A DNA stretch of 64,000 bases from Cyanobium sp. E1_MAG_00006 (GTDB lineage: Bacteria; Cyanobacteriota; Cyanobacteriia; PCC-6307; Cyanobiaceae). This document shows, one piece after another, positions 15,576 through 25,511 of this stretch (position 1 is its first letter; every line of letters begins with the position of its first letter). The translations under genes and the position numbers were made by a program. The DNA lies in assembly GCA_027488975.1 (NCBI GenBank), contig JAIYAQ010000011.1:1-64000 (forward strand), given 5' to 3'. A model generated the notes under the pieces. That model saw nothing but the letters and a program-made list of their open reading frames with translations. It was not told the origin of the DNA and did not search any database.

Positions 15576-15719
15576 TCAGCGGAAACCCACCGAGGCCTGC
15601 CAGACGAAGGCCAGCAGCAGGAAGAACAGGGGGATGACCGGCAGGATGTCCACCAGGGGGCCGAAGGCCTGATAGGCCTCGGGCAGCTGGGCCAGGGTCT
15701 GCAGGGCGTAGGCGGCCAT
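15576..15719 (-). CDS. psbK: Photosystem II reaction center protein K
   Basis: A 47-aa precursor with the PsbK hallmark: a short N-terminal presequence ([19 protein letters not shown]), then mature [21 protein letters not shown] with a single membrane helix, ending ASVGFR. PsbK is a thylakoid subunit of the PSII core that stabilises CP43 and plastoquinone binding. ATG 15719 is used; a longer in-frame start at 15809 would add an unrelated 30 residues overlapping tgt. It lies 29 bases after the tgt stop and is followed by a terminator, so tgt-psbK is probably one transcript. Confidence 0.95.
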   Translation of the reverse strand: MAAYALQTLAQLPEAYQAFGPLVDILPVIPLFFLLLAFVWQASVGFR

Positions 15720-15748
15720 CCCGGAATTCACGTGGCTGGAGTCGGACG

Positions 15749-16870
15749 CTACCACGTGTGTGCAGCCGGAGAGCCCGGCTCCCAGGGAGCGAAATCCTCT
15801 GAAAAACAACCCTCCTGGATGGCCTTCGCCATGGCCGTGCTGAAGCGCACCAGCTGCGTGATGTTGTGCAGGCTGAGCAGGGTCTTGCCAAGCAGTTCCT
15901 CGGCCTTGATCAGGTGATGCAGGTAGGCGCGGCTGTGCTGCCGGCAGGCCAGGCAGGGGCAGCTGGCATCAAGCGGGGTGTGGTCGTGGCGGAAGCGGGC
16001 GTTCTTGAGGTTCCAGCGCTCGCCGCCCACCAGCGCCGCGCCGTGGCGGCCCAGGCGCGTCGGCAGCACGCAGTCGAACAGATCGAAACCGTTCGCTACG
16101 GCGATCGCCATCTCGCGCAGGGTGCCCACGCCCATCAGGTAGTGGGGCACGGCCTCCGGCAGCAGCGGCCCCACCTGGCGCACGATCCTGTGCATCTCCT
16201 CGGCCGGCTCGCCCACGCTCACGCCGCCCACGGCGATGCCCGGCAGGTTCATCGAGGCCACCACCCGGGCCGATTCGGCCCTCAGGTTCGGATAGCAGCC
16301 CCCCTGCACGATGCCGAACAGCGCCTGGTCGGCTCTGGTGTGGCTGGCGACGCAGCGTTCCAGCCAGCCGTGGGTGCGCTTGCAGGCGGCTGCCACATCC
16401 GCCTCGCTGGCGGGCCAGGGGGGGCACTGGTCGAAGGCCATGGCCACATCAGCGCCGAGGGCCATCTGGATCTCCATCGAGCGCTCGGGGCTGAGCTCGA
16501 TGCGGGCGCCGTCCCGCGGTGAGCGGAACACCACGCCCGCGTCCGTGATCTTGTTGATGGCCCCCAGGCTGAACACCTGGAAGCCGCCGGAGTCGGTGAG
16601 CATCGGCCCGCTCCAGCCCATGAAGAGGTGCAGGCCACCCGCCTCGGCCACCACCGCTTCCCCCGGCATCAGATGCAGGTGATAGGTGTTGGAGAGCACC
16701 ATCTCGGCGCCGGTTTCGGCCAGCTGGGCGGTGCTGACGCCCTTCACCGTGGCCAGGGTGCCCACCGGCATGAAGCGGGGGGTGTGCACCGGGCCGTGCG
16801 GGGTGTCGAAGCAGCCGCAGCGGGCGCGGGTGCGGCTGCAGCGGGCCGTGATCGTGAAGCTGAAGGCCAT
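15749..16870 (-). CDS. tgt: Queuine/preQ1 tRNA-ribosyltransferase
   Basis: A 373-aa TGT, the enzyme that exchanges G34 for preQ1 in tRNAs with GUN anticodons. Seen are [12 protein letters not shown] (about residue 58), the catalytic-Asp motif [13 protein letters not shown] (about 92), [13 protein letters not shown] (about 185), the second catalytic Asp region [19 protein letters not shown] (about 262) and the Zn site residues CPCLAC with a following His (about 300-330). Length and motifs are normal. It is the first gene of the tgt-psbK pair. Confidence 0.95.
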   Translation of the reverse strand: MAFSFTITARCSRTRARCGCFDTPHGPVHTPRFMPVGTLATVKGVSTAQLAETGAEMVLSNTYHLHLMPGEAVVAEAGGLHLFMGWSGPMLTDSGGFQVFSLGAINKITDAGVVFRSPRDGARIELSPERSMEIQMALGADVAMAFDQCPPWPASEADVAAACKRTHGWLERCVASHTRADQALFGIVQGGCYPNLRAESARVVASMNLPGIAVGGVSVGEPAEEMHRIVRQVGPLLPEAVPHYLMGVGTLREMAIAVANGFDLFDCVLPTRLGRHGAALVGGERWNLKNARFRHDHTPLDASCPCLACRQHSRAYLHHLIKAEELLGKTLLSLHNITQLVRFSTAMAKAIQEGCFSEDFAPWEPGSPAAHTW

Positions 16871-16958
16871 CGCGGCGGCCGTGCCGGGCTCTGAGCGGAC
16901 CCTACGCGTCAGCAGGCCGCGGCAGGATCAGGCGGTTGACTCCCCGCCGCCGGCTGCC

Positions 16959-17765
16959 ATGCCCCCGCCTTCGCCCCAGGCCGCGGCGCCCCGCCCACAG
17001 GCCGGCTGGCTGGCGGATCTGGCGGGGGCGTGGGTCTTCTACAGCGTGCTGCCGCTGCCGCCAGGGCTGCAGCCGCGTTTTGAGCGCATCGCCCGCTTTG
17101 CCCCCTGGGTGGGGGCGCTGATCGGTGCCCTGGAGGCGGGCCTGTGGCTGTTGCTGGCGCCCGGCGGTCTGCTGGCGCAGGTGGCCCTGGTGATCGCCTT
17201 CGGCGTGTGGATCAGCGGTGGGCTGCATCTCGATGGCGCCATGGACACCGCCGACGGCCTGGCCGCCGGGCCCGAGCGCTGCCTGGAGGCCATGGACGAC
17301 AGCCGCGTCGGCGCCAGCGGCGTGCAGGCCCTGCTGCAGGTGCTGTTGCTGCGCCTCGGCGGGCTGGCCCTGCTGGGGGCGGCAGCACCGTGGGCCCTTG
17401 TGTGGGCCGCCGTGTGGGGGCGCCTGGCACCGCTGCTGGCGATGGACGCCTTTCCCTACCTGCGCGACCAGGACCGTGGCACCGCTGCCTTCCACCGCCG
17501 TCATTGGCGAGGGCTGCTGCCTGAGCTGCTGCCGGCGCTGCTGCTGCTGCTGGTCCTGAGCAGCCTTGCCATGGCGTTGGCCCCGGGGCCATCGGCCTGG
17601 CTCGGCTGGATCGGCCTCCTGCCTGCGGTTGTGGTGCCCTGGCGGCTGGGCCGGCAACTGGGCGGACACAGCGGCGATAGTTACGGAGCCTGTGTGGAGT
17701 GGACGCTCAGCTGGAGCCTGCTGTTGATGGGGCTGCTGGGGCTTCTGGCGCGGCTTTCGGGCTGA
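16959..17765 (+). CDS. cobS: Adenosylcobinamide-GDP ribazoletransferase (cobalamin synthase)
   Basis: A 268-aa polytopic membrane protein joining adenosylcobinamide-GDP and alpha-ribazole in the last steps of (pseudo)cobalamin synthesis. The conserved acidic motif GGLHLDGAMDTADGL (about residue 88) and the following AMDDSRVGASG are intact, with hydrophobic helices over the rest. ATG 16959 was chosen because upstream sequence belongs to the divergent tgt region. I found no B12-box riboswitch in the 88 bases before it. The protein ends 28 bases from the convergent histidine kinase stop. Confidence 0.92.
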   Translation: MPPPSPQAAAPRPQAGWLADLAGAWVFYSVLPLPPGLQPRFERIARFAPWVGALIGALEAGLWLLLAPGGLLAQVALVIAFGVWISGGLHLDGAMDTADGLAAGPERCLEAMDDSRVGASGVQALLQVLLLRLGGLALLGAAAPWALVWAAVWGRLAPLLAMDAFPYLRDQDRGTAAFHRRHWRGLLPELLPALLLLLVLSSLAMALAPGPSAWLGWIGLLPAVVVPWRLGRQLGGHSGDSYGACVEWTLSWSLLLMGLLGLLARLSG

Positions 17766-17792
17766 GGTCCTGTGGGTTCAGGTCTGGTGTGA

Positions 17793-18923
17793 TCAGGCTG
17801 CGGGCAGCCGCAGGCGGAAGGCATTACCGCAGGCGGGCAGCTGAGGATCGCCCGGGTCGAGGGCCTGCGGTGGCACCAGCAGCTCCAGCGCTCCCCCCAG
17901 GCTGCGGGCCAGCTCACGCCCCAGTGCCAGCCCCAGGCCAGTCCCGGGCAGGTGCTCGCCGCTGCTGCCGCGCTCGCCGCGCAGGAAGACCCGCTCCCGC
18001 TCCGGTGCAGGGATGTCCGGACCGCTGTCCCACACCGTCAGGCTGATTCCTCCTGCCGTCGTTGCTGCGTGCAGGCCGATCGCCCCGCCGGGCCGGCTGT
18101 AGCGGAAGGCATTCTCGAGCAGGTTGGCCAGGATCTCCGAGACGGCCGCGCCATCCCCCATCCAGGCAGGACAGTTGGTGGGCGCGTGCCAGGTCCGTCC
18201 CTGCAGAGTGGCGGTGGCCGCGGCCCGCTCCAGCAGTGGCGTGAGGAACTCCGGCAGGGATTGCGGTGCGGCGCCGCTCAGGGCGGGTGGCAGCAGCAAG
18301 GGTGTGGGGCCCTCGGCGGCGCCGGGCAGCTCCGGTGGATGGGCCAGCGCATCGATCGCCTCGACGTAGCGGGTCAGCTGGCCTTGTTCCGCCAGCAGCT
18401 GATCGACCAGGTTGCGGTTGCCCGGATCCCCATCCAGGCGGCGCCGCAGCAGCTGGCCGAAGGTGCGCAGGGCCGCCAGGGGGTTGCGCAGCTGGTGCAC
18501 CAGCAGCTGCAGCTGATCCTCACGTCGGCTCAGCTCATGGCCCAGCCTTTGTTGCTCGAGATCCAGCCGCAGGGCCTCCGTGAGGCAGCGGGCCGTCGCA
18601 TCGAGCCGCTCCGTGAGGGGTTGGGGCCAGGGCCAGCAGCTGGCATCCACCCGCAGGGCGCCCAGCAGCAGAGAGCCGTCGCGCAGTGCCAGCCAGCGTC
18701 TGGCCGCTCCGAGGGGCAGCCCCGCGCCGTCTGCCCAGCGTTCTTCGGTATCGGCATCCGGCAGGGCCAGATGGGGTGGCCACTGGCCGATCGCCACCAG
18801 GGTGGGTTTGCCGTTGTCGGCCGGCAGGGCCAGGTACACCACCAGGGCCCTCAGGTCGGGACGATCGGTGAATTGGGCCAGCTGCTGCTCCAGCAGAGCC
18901 AGAAACCGCTTGGAGACTTGCAT
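17793..18923 (-). CDS. Sensor histidine kinase (GAF-like input, Hik2/CSK-like)
   Basis: A 376-aa kinase with no membrane segment. The first 130 residues look like a GAF-type sensor domain. The HisKA box LLVHQLRNPLAALRTFGQLL (about residue 143) carries the phospho-His. The ATPase domain has the N box ILANLLENAFRYS (about 265), G1 VWDSGPDIP (about 300) and G2 GTGLGLALG (about 330). The QLRNPLAALRTF variant of the H box resembles the cyanobacterial Hik2 / chloroplast sensor kinase group, thought to report plastoquinone redox state; that subgroup call is tentative. No response regulator is adjacent. Confidence 0.85.
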   Translation of the reverse strand: MQVSKRFLALLEQQLAQFTDRPDLRALVVYLALPADNGKPTLVAIGQWPPHLALPDADTEERWADGAGLPLGAARRWLALRDGSLLLGALRVDASCWPWPQPLTERLDATARCLTEALRLDLEQQRLGHELSRREDQLQLLVHQLRNPLAALRTFGQLLRRRLDGDPGNRNLVDQLLAEQGQLTRYVEAIDALAHPPELPGAAEGPTPLLLPPALSGAAPQSLPEFLTPLLERAAATATLQGRTWHAPTNCPAWMGDGAAVSEILANLLENAFRYSRPGGAIGLHAATTAGGISLTVWDSGPDIPAPERERVFLRGERGSSGEHLPGTGLGLALGRELARSLGGALELLVPPQALDPGDPQLPACGNAFRLRLPAA

Positions 18924-19255
18924 CTGGAGCGCGGTTCAGGGTCTCCTCCCGGCCGGCCAGAAGAAATTCCGGCCGCCATGTTGGAAATCTGGGAAAAAGT
19001 CTTAAGATCCTGGTATCGACCAATACCTCGCAGTCCGGGAGCGGATCGCGCGGCGTCGGCCCGAGGGCCAAGGTTGCAGTTCTCTGCGACCAAGGCTACA
19101 GCAGTGGATGTTGCGTCCCCTGTTGTTCGGAGTCCGTCCGTCGCTGACGGTTGGCTGGTTCGATCGCTTCCGCTTGCGGAGCGACGGGCCGGTCTGGCTT
19201 CCCGGTTGACAGTCGTATGGGCGTTCCGACCCATCCCATCCGGGTTTCCGTACTT
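18924..19255. other. Divergent intergenic region between kinase and DUF3155 genes
   Basis: About 330 bases with no supported gene. A TTGACA hexamer at 19206-19211 points rightward but has no matching -10 box at the expected distance. The sequence before the kinase contains an AT-richer tract near 18985-19025 that could hold its promoter. Nothing else recognisable was seen. Confidence 0.35.
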
Positions 19256-19627
19256 ATGTCCAAGAAGCGCAAGCGCATCAGCCGCCGTCGTCTGGCGGGT
19301 CAGCGGGTTTTGGCCCATGTGCCCACCCACAACCTCGAAACCGGCGAGCACAAGCCGGTGACAGCCGCTCGGCGCTTCATCGCCGAAGGCAACATCACGG
19401 CTCCGGCTCTGCTCAACGTTCGCCGCAACGAGCACACCACCGATCGCTTCTTCTGGGGCGAGAAGGGCCTGTTCAGCGCCCAGTACGCCGAAGAGAACCA
19501 TTTCCTGTTCCCCTCCCTGCGGGCCATCGTCGACCGCATCGGCGAGGACACTCTGTTTGCGGGCCTCGAGTCCATGGCCGCCGACGACTGGGAAGAAATG
19601 GAGGAGTACGAGTACGCCTTCGTCTGA
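19256..19627 (+). CDS. DUF3155 family cyanobacterial protein
   Basis: A 123-aa conserved cyanobacterial protein. The start MSKKRKRISRRR gives a strongly basic N-terminus. The family core follows (KPVTAARRFIAEGNITAPAL, NEHTTDRFFWGEKGLFSAQY, EENHFLFPSLRAIV), and the tail is acidic (DDWEEMEEYEYAF). Function is unknown; the basic tail suggests nucleic-acid or ribosome contact, as speculation. The ATG at 19256 is used instead of the longer frame from 19151, which adds unconserved sequence. A strong terminator follows at 19677-19703. Confidence 0.85.
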   Translation: MSKKRKRISRRRLAGQRVLAHVPTHNLETGEHKPVTAARRFIAEGNITAPALLNVRRNEHTTDRFFWGEKGLFSAQYAEENHFLFPSLRAIVDRIGEDTLFAGLESMAADDWEEMEEYEYAFV

Positions 19628-19676
19628 ATCCGAAACGGCTGACTTCGCTGCAGCGTCAAAGTCTCGGAAACGCCGT

Positions 19677-19703
19677 GCCGGCCCCTGCGGAGGCCGGCTT
19701 TTT
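19677..19703 (+). terminator. Rho-independent terminator after the DUF3155 gene
   Basis: GCCGGCC at 19677-19683 pairs with GGCCGGC at 19692-19698 across a short loop, followed by five T bases. It lies 50 bases past the stop codon. Confidence 0.85.
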
Positions 19704-19711
19704 GCTGGCCT

Positions 19712-20377
19712 TCAGGTTGCCCCCCTCAGGCAGCGCCGCACGAACGCTCCCAGATCCGGCAGCAGCTCCGGATCGATGCCATGCCCACCGCTGAATGGCA
19801 GCAGCTCCACCTGCCCGCCCGCCTGCAGCAGCTGACGCCGCAGCTCCTCGCTGGCCTCGAACGGCACTACGGGATCCTCGCGGCCGTGGCTGAGCAGCAC
19901 CGGTGGCAGTGCCCCGGCCGCCTGCCAGCCCTGGTGGGGATAGCCGCTGCAGCCAACGATCCCAGCCAGTGGCAGGCCGCAGCCCACATCGATGGCCATC
20001 GCACTGCCCTGGGAAAAGCCCAGCAGCACGGTGTTCTCCAGGGCCACGGAGGCAGCCAGCCGCTCGAGCCGCTGGCGCAGGGCCGAGCGGGCGGCGGGCA
20101 GGGCCGACCAGTCGATCGGCTGGAGGCTGTACCACTGGCGTCCGCTGCCGCTGGGATGGGCTTCCGGGGCCCGCAGCGCCACCACGCTCACCTCCGGTCC
20201 CACGAGCAGCTCGCCCAGATCCAGCAGGTCGTCGGCATCGGCACCCCAGCCGTGCAGCAGCACCAGGCGCTGGCCGGCCTGCGCTGGCCCCAGCCGCAGC
20301 GCGTCGTCCGGCTGAGAGTCTGGCTTTGAGTCCTGCAGGGCATCGGGAGTGGAGCTAACCGGGGAGGAGTTCTGCAT
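19712..20377 (-). CDS. Phospholipase/carboxylesterase family alpha/beta hydrolase
   Basis: A 221-aa soluble hydrolase. The oxyanion-side motif [12 protein letters not shown] (about residue 40), nucleophile elbow GFSQGSAMA (about 120), catalytic Asp in GREDPVVP (about 165) and His in FSGGHGI (about 200) make a full Ser-Asp-His triad. Relatives cleave short-chain or lysophospholipid esters; the substrate is unknown. The first 25 residues ([16 protein letters not shown]) are polar and could lie outside the fold. The gene is divergent from purH, 59 bases away. Confidence 0.85.
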   Translation of the reverse strand: MQNSSPVSSTPDALQDSKPDSQPDDALRLGPAQAGQRLVLLHGWGADADDLLDLGELLVGPEVSVVALRAPEAHPSGSGRQWYSLQPIDWSALPAARSALRQRLERLAASVALENTVLLGFSQGSAMAIDVGCGLPLAGIVGCSGYPHQGWQAAGALPPVLLSHGREDPVVPFEASEELRRQLLQAGGQVELLPFSGGHGIDPELLPDLGAFVRRCLRGAT

Positions 20378-20436
20378 CGGCGGCGGGGCGGAAACAGCTG
20401 CTGCGTAGGTTGGATCCTCAGCCCTCCTGCTCCCCC

Positions 20437-22029
20437 ATGGCGCCCAAGGCCCTGCTCAGCGTGTCGAACAAGCAGGGGCTGGTGCCCCTGGCGCAGGGTC
20501 TGCTGGATGCGGGCTATCAGCTGATCTCCAGCGGCGGCACGGCCGCCTCGCTGGCGGCGGCCGGACTACCGGTCACCAAGGTGGCGGAGCACACCGGAGC
20601 ACCGGAGATCCTGGGCGGACGCGTGAAAACGTTGCACCCACGCATCCACGGCGGCATCCTCGCCCGGCGCGATGAGCCCTCCCATCAGGCTGATCTGGCG
20701 GCCCAGGGCATCGATCCGATCGATGTGGTGGTGGTGAATCTCTATCCCTTCCGCGAAACCATCGCCCGCCCGGATGTGACCTGGGAGGTGGCGATCGAGA
20801 ACATCGATATCGGCGGCCCGGCGATGGTGCGCGCCGCCGCCAAGAACCATGCCGATGTGGCGGTGCTCACCAGTCCCGAGCAGTACCCGGCCTTCCTGGC
20901 GGCCCTGGCGGCCGGTGCGATCGGCCAGGAGCTGCGCCGCCGTCTGGCCCTGGAGGCCTTCAGCCACACCGCCGCCTATGACACGGCCATCAGCCAATGG
21001 CTGAGCGCCCAGCTGGAGATATCCCCAGCCGCCGAAGGTTCCGAGGCGACCTCCGGCAGCACCGCACCGCTCAGCCTCAGCGTGCCCGTGCGCCAGGGCC
21101 TGCGCTACGGCGAGAACCCGCACCAGAGCGCCACCTGGCACTCTCAGCCCGATGCCGGCCTCGGCGGCGGCGCGCAGCTGCAGGGCAAGGAGCTCAGCTA
21201 CAACAACATCCTTGATCTGGAGGCCGCTCTGGCCACCGTGCGGGAGTTCGGCTACGCCGGCCAGAGCGCCGGCGGCAACGCCTTCCAGCCGGCGGCCGTG
21301 GTGGTGAAGCACACCAATCCCTGCGGGGTGGCCACCGGCAGCGGCAGTGCCGATGCCCTGCAGCGGGCCCTCGATGCCGATCGCCTCTCGGCCTTCGGCG
21401 GCATCGTGGCGATCAACGGCCCGGTGGATGCGGCCACCGCTGGCCACCTCACCAGCCTGTTCCTGGAATGTGTGGTGGCGCCGGTGTTCGAGCCTGCCGC
21501 CCGCGAACTGCTGGCGGCCAAGGCCAATCTGCGCCTGCTGGAGCTCGCTCCGGCGGCGATCGAGCGGGCCAGCCGTCAGCAGCTGCGCAGCGTGCTGGGC
21601 GGGGTGCTGGTGCAGGAGCTCGATGATCAGCCGGTCGATGAATCGATCTGGCAGGTGGTGAGCAAGCGCCAGCCCACGGCCGCTGAACTGGAGGATCTGC
21701 GCTTTGCCTGGCGCCTGGTGCGCCATGTGCGCTCCAATGCCATCACCGTGGCTAAGGGCGGCCAGAGCCTGGGGATCGGCGCTGGCCAGATGAACCGGGT
21801 GGGCTCGGCCCGGATCGCTCTGGACACAGCGGCGGATAAGGCCCGCGGCGCCGTGTTGGCCAGCGATGGCTTCTTCCCCTTCGACGACACGGTTCGCCTG
21901 GCGGCCGGCTACGGCATCAGTGCTGTGATCCAGCCGGGCGGCAGCGTGCGCGATGTCGAGTCGATCGCCGCCTGCGATGAGCTGGGCCTGGCGATGGTGG
22001 TGACGGGCCGCCGCCATTTCCTGCACTGA
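20437..22029 (+). CDS. purH: Bifunctional AICAR transformylase/IMP cyclohydrolase
   Basis: A 530-aa enzyme for the last two steps of IMP synthesis. The N-terminal IMP cyclohydrolase (MGS-like) domain has [10 protein letters not shown] and [10 protein letters not shown] (residues 5-40), [14 protein letters not shown] (about 65) and [16 protein letters not shown] (about 125). The C-terminal transformylase has RYGENPHQ (about 225) and [11 protein letters not shown] (about 290, catalytic Lys-His). The ATG at 20437 opens directly on the domain; an earlier frame start at 20410 adds nine unlikely residues. Length is normal. Confidence 0.96.
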   Translation: MAPKALLSVSNKQGLVPLAQGLLDAGYQLISSGGTAASLAAAGLPVTKVAEHTGAPEILGGRVKTLHPRIHGGILARRDEPSHQADLAAQGIDPIDVVVVNLYPFRETIARPDVTWEVAIENIDIGGPAMVRAAAKNHADVAVLTSPEQYPAFLAALAAGAIGQELRRRLALEAFSHTAAYDTAISQWLSAQLEISPAAEGSEATSGSTAPLSLSVPVRQGLRYGENPHQSATWHSQPDAGLGGGAQLQGKELSYNNILDLEAALATVREFGYAGQSAGGNAFQPAAVVVKHTNPCGVATGSGSADALQRALDADRLSAFGGIVAINGPVDAATAGHLTSLFLECVVAPVFEPAARELLAAKANLRLLELAPAAIERASRQQLRSVLGGVLVQELDDQPVDESIWQVVSKRQPTAAELEDLRFAWRLVRHVRSNAITVAKGGQSLGIGAGQMNRVGSARIALDTAADKARGAVLASDGFFPFDDTVRLAAGYGISAVIQPGGSVRDVESIAACDELGLAMVVTGRRHFLH

Positions 22030-22070
22030 TTTAGCTTCGCCCCCGACACCCTCCCTCAGGCCCGCGCCCC

Positions 22071-22535
22071 ATGCCGGAAGCCCTCGCCTTCAATCTCAAC
22101 TTCCTGCACCCGCTGGCCATGTGGGCCCTGCTGGCCCTCAGTGGCTATGCAATGTTCCTTGGCATCAAGGCCAAGAAGACCCGCACCGCTGACGCGGAAA
22201 CCCGTAAGCAGTTGATCAAGGGGCAGTTCGCCAAGCGCCACTACCTGTTCGGCAGCGCCGTGTTGGCCGTGATGGTGCTCGGCACCTTCGGCGGCATGGC
22301 CGTCACCTACCTGAACAACGGCAAGTTGTTCGTTGGCCCCCACCTGCTGGTCGGCATCGCCATGACCTCGATGCTGGTGCTGGCCGCTGCCCTCTCGCCG
22401 CTGATGCAGCAGGGCAACCTGATCGCCCGCAAGATCCACGTGGGTCTGAACATGGGCGTGGTCACCCTGTTCCTCTGGCAGGCCGTCACCGGCATGCAGA
22501 TCGTCAACAAGATCTGGGAGAACCGGCCCGCCTGA
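22071..22535 (+). CDS. DUF4079 family membrane protein
   Basis: A 154-aa cyanobacterial membrane protein with four hydrophobic helices (about residues 13-30, 62-82, 90-112 and 125-142). Conserved His residues lie at HPLAMW, KRHYLFG, GPHLLVG and KIHVGLN, a spacing reminiscent of cytochrome-b561-like haem proteins. Function is unknown. It starts 41 bases after purH, in the same direction, and could share its transcript. Confidence 0.8.
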   Translation: MPEALAFNLNFLHPLAMWALLALSGYAMFLGIKAKKTRTADAETRKQLIKGQFAKRHYLFGSAVLAVMVLGTFGGMAVTYLNNGKLFVGPHLLVGIAMTSMLVLAAALSPLMQQGNLIARKIHVGLNMGVVTLFLWQAVTGMQIVNKIWENRPA

Positions 22536-22601
22536 GATCTCAAGCTGGTTGGCTGAGTTCTCGGATCTGCGGATCGGCGGATCAGAGGATGAGCCTGAGC
22601 C

Positions 22602-23315
22602 TCAGAACTGAGCCCGTCGCCGTGGCGGGCATTCCAGATCGTGGGTGGCGTGGAAATCTTCCTGCACCTTCCAGGTGAGCTTGCGGGAGATCTGCCGCAC
22701 GATCTGACGCAGCAGATGATCGCCGCTGCTCTGCACCAGGCTCTCAGGCAGCAGGCCGATCACCGCAGGCAGGCGGATCCAGACGCTGAGATCCAGCCCC
22801 CAGCACACCTCGGTCAGCGGCGCTTCACCGCTCTGCTCGGCCAGGCGCAGGGAGGCGTTGAACTCCACGTCGTAGAGCTCGCGCAGGCCCGGCTGGAAGC
22901 GTTCGGGCGGCACGGTGCAGATGCGATAGATCCCCTCGCTCTGCGGCAGCAGCTCGAGGCCGATGGTGGGCTCCACCTCGAAGCCGAAGTTGCCGAACCG
23001 CCCGAGGGTCAGCACGTAGCCGTTCTCTTCCAGAGCGTTCACCTGCATCGGTGAGGCACAGCGACGGAACCAGCCTTCGTGGCGGTCCAGGTAGGCGGCC
23101 ACGGTGTTGGCCGGGGCCCGCATCTCCATCACATCGGCGAACTGGCTGCGGTAACAGCGCACCCGGCTGTCATCGCTGTGGCGCAGCGCTGGAGCCAGTC
23201 CATCGGGGTTGCTGGCGGTGGAAGCGACGGAACTGGTCACCGATGCAGTCAACGTGTTCCAAACTCCCGACCGCCCGGAGGCGAGTCCGATGAATGAATG
23301 TAAAGCGCTGGCCAT
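22602..23315 (-). CDS. DUF1997 family protein
   Basis: A 237-aa protein of a family shared by cyanobacteria and plastids. The conserved core begins around residue 50 (RVRCYRSQFADVMEM) and includes LDRHEGWFRRCASPMQVNAL, LGRFGNFGFEVEPTIGLELLP and a C-terminal LRQIVRQISRKLTWKVQEDFHA. The fold resembles START/SRPBCC lipid-binding proteins, so a ligand-carrier role is possible but unproven. The first 45 residues (Ser/Thr/Ala rich) are not conserved, and the true start may be further in. Confidence 0.78.
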   Translation of the reverse strand: MASALHSFIGLASGRSGVWNTLTASVTSSVASTASNPDGLAPALRHSDDSRVRCYRSQFADVMEMRAPANTVAAYLDRHEGWFRRCASPMQVNALEENGYVLTLGRFGNFGFEVEPTIGLELLPQSEGIYRICTVPPERFQPGLRELYDVEFNASLRLAEQSGEAPLTEVCWGLDLSVWIRLPAVIGLLPESLVQSSGDHLLRQIVRQISRKLTWKVQEDFHATHDLECPPRRRAQF

Positions 23316-23359
23316 CCTGGGGCGGCAGCGGTTGTGACAGCGGCCTTTTCAGGGTCCAT

Positions 23360-24580
23360 TCAGGCGTCCGCCAGATCGATCAGGCGGCCGATCACGTCCG
23401 CCACCACCCGGTCCGGCGTGGAAGCCCCGGAGGTGATGCCCACCCGCAGTGGCCCTTCCGGCAGGAAGGGCTCCAGCGCCACCAGCTCCGATCCCAGCGG
23501 CTTGTGTTCGATGCGGTTGCCGGGACCGATGCGCTCCGGCGTGTCGATGTGGAAGGAGAGGATGCCGCGGCTGACGGCGATCTCCTGGAGGTGCGTCGTG
23601 TTGGAGGAGTTGTAACCGCCGATGACGACCATCAGGTCGAGGGGTTCATCCACGAGGGCGAACATGGCGTCCTGCCGCTCCTGGGTGGCGTCGCAGATGG
23701 TGTTGAAGGCCAAGAAGTGGTTGTTCAGCTCGGCGGGGCCGAAGCGTTGCAGCATCGTGCGTTCAAACAGCCGGCCGATCTCCTCGGTTTCGCTCTTGAG
23801 CATCGTGGTCTGGTTGGCCACGCCCACCTGCACCAGGTCGCGGTCGGGATCGAAGCCCGGTGAGCAGGCCTTGGCGAAGCGGGTCATGAAGGCCTGGCGC
23901 TGCTCCGGACTGGGGCCACTGCCGCCGGCGCTGGCCAGGATGTAGTCGCACACCAGCTGGGCTTCGGCCAGATCGAGCACCACCAGGTACGTGCCCGCGA
24001 AGGAACTGGTGGCCAGCGTTTCCTCGTGCTTGACCTTGCCGTGGATGATCGAGGTGAAGGCGTGCTTCTTGTGCTTCTCCACCGTGTTCCACACCTTGGA
24101 GACCCAGGGGCACGTGGTGTCGACGATGTGGCAGCCGCGCTCGCTCAGCAGCTGCATCTCCTGCACCGTGGCACCGAAGGCCGGCAGGATCACCACATCG
24201 CCGCTGGCCACTTCGGAGAAGTCCTTCACGCCGCCCTCCACCTGGATGAACAGCACATCCATCTCGCGCAGGTGATCGTTCACCGAGGGGTTGTGGATGA
24301 TCTCGTTGGTGATCCAGATCCGCTCGCTCGGATAGTGGCGGCGGGTTTCGTAGGCCATCGCCACGGCGCGCTCCACGCCCCAGCAGAAGCCGAAGGCCTC
24401 GGCCAGCTTCACCGTGAGGCGCCCGTGGCGCAGCTCGTGGCCGTTTTCGCGGATGCTGGCAACCAGGTCGCTCTGATAGGCCTGCTCGAGGCTGCCGGCC
24501 ACTTCATCGCCCAGGCCGAAGCCGCGGCGGTTGTAGCGATCCGAATGGTGCAGGGATCGCTTGAACGCGCGGGTATCCAC
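23360..24580 (-). CDS. ispH: 4-hydroxy-3-methylbut-2-enyl diphosphate reductase
   Basis: The last enzyme of the MEP isoprenoid pathway, making IPP and DMAPP at a [4Fe-4S] centre. The cyanobacterial/plant long form is evident: [20 protein letters not shown] at the N-terminus, [19 protein letters not shown] (first cluster Cys), [12 protein letters not shown] (second) and [13 protein letters not shown] (third). GTG 24580 gives 406 aa and the usual first residues of the family; a frame from 24691 adds about 37 residues unlike the family. Isoprenoids made here feed carotenoid synthesis, including the substrate of CrtR at the window end. Confidence 0.95.
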   Translation of the reverse strand: MDTRAFKRSLHHSDRYNRRGFGLGDEVAGSLEQAYQSDLVASIRENGHELRHGRLTVKLAEAFGFCWGVERAVAMAYETRRHYPSERIWITNEIIHNPSVNDHLREMDVLFIQVEGGVKDFSEVASGDVVILPAFGATVQEMQLLSERGCHIVDTTCPWVSKVWNTVEKHKKHAFTSIIHGKVKHEETLATSSFAGTYLVVLDLAEAQLVCDYILASAGGSGPSPEQRQAFMTRFAKACSPGFDPDRDLVQVGVANQTTMLKSETEEIGRLFERTMLQRFGPAELNNHFLAFNTICDATQERQDAMFALVDEPLDLMVVIGGYNSSNTTHLQEIAVSRGILSFHIDTPERIGPGNRIEHKPLGSELVALEPFLPEGPLRVGITSGASTPDRVVADVIGRLIDLADA

Positions 24581-24638
24581 GGCGATGGGCACGGGGGAGC
24601 CCAACTCTATGGGCCCCTCCTGCGGGGCTGGTGGTGGC

Positions 24639-25409
24639 TCAGCTGTGGGGCTGCACCGGCACCACCCCCAGCCACTGCACCCCGTGGGCATGGAACCCGT
24701 AGCGGCAGGGGATCACCTCCACCCCCTGCACTAGGGCCTGGCGGAAGAGTTCGCCGTAGCGCGGGTCTGCCCTGTCGCCCGGGGCGAAGCGCGTGACATC
24801 AGCGCGGCTGAGGCAGGGCAGCAGCACGGCTCGTGCCTCCGGCAGCACGCCCATCAGCTCCTCCAGGTGTTTCTGGCCCCGCTCGGTCACCGTGTCGGGG
24901 AACAGGGCCAGATCGCCGTCGGTCCAGGTGGTGTTCTTCACCTCCACGTAGATCGGCCTGGGGTCGGCGGCGCCCTCGGCTGGAGTGAGCAGCAGGTCGA
25001 TCCGGCTGCGGCGGTTGACGCCGTAGGCCACTTCGGCCCGGATGGCGCCGATCGGCCCCAGCCAGGGCTCCAGCAGGCCCGCTTCGATTGTGGTGCGCAC
25101 CAGCCGGTTGGGCAGGGCGGTGTTGATGCCGACCCAGATCGGCTGGCCGTCGGCCCCGGGAGAGAGGGCCTGCTCCCAGCTCCAGGCCAGCTTGCGGGTG
25201 GGCGAAGGGGCGTGGCGCAGGCGCACACGGCCGCCCGGGTGGAGTACGCCGGTCATCGGACCGGTGTTGGCGCAATGGGCCGTCACCACCTCGCCGCTGT
25301 CGAGCTCGACGTCGGCCAGGAAGCGTTTGTAGCGCTTGAGCAGGATGCCCTCGTGCAGGTCCGCCAGGGGCAGCAGCAGCGAGGGTTGGGCATCGGTGCT
25401 GGCCGGCAT
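24639..25409 (-). CDS. sfsA: Sugar fermentation stimulation protein SfsA
   Basis: A 256-aa protein with the SfsA pattern: [14 protein letters not shown] (OB-like domain), [33 protein letters not shown], then a nuclease-like fold with [17 protein letters not shown] and [16 protein letters not shown]. The Asp/Glu-x-Lys arrangement resembles PD-(D/E)XK nucleases, but no activity is established for the family; a DNA-binding regulator is the usual annotation. ATG 25409 starts the protein; longer frames cross the murJ start region. It is divergent from murJ. Confidence 0.9.
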   Translation of the reverse strand: MPASTDAQPSLLLPLADLHEGILLKRYKRFLADVELDSGEVVTAHCANTGPMTGVLHPGGRVRLRHAPSPTRKLAWSWEQALSPGADGQPIWVGINTALPNRLVRTTIEAGLLEPWLGPIGAIRAEVAYGVNRRSRIDLLLTPAEGAADPRPIYVEVKNTTWTDGDLALFPDTVTERGQKHLEELMGVLPEARAVLLPCLSRADVTRFAPGDRADPRYGELFRQALVQGVEVIPCRYGFHAHGVQWLGVVPVQPHS

Positions 25410-25511
25410 GGCAGGCGAAGGCGTGGGCGTGGCGCCATGGTGGCCTCTGGCGGCTTGCGCTTCGCTCACGACCGGCAAGAATCCACGCTCGATCAGGTGG
25501 CTCTGTTCCGG

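Noticed and set aside
16871-16958. Cobalamin riboswitch before cobS (and before the BtuR-like gene at 46170)
   Set aside because: No B12-box sequence or fitting stem arrangement was found in either leader.
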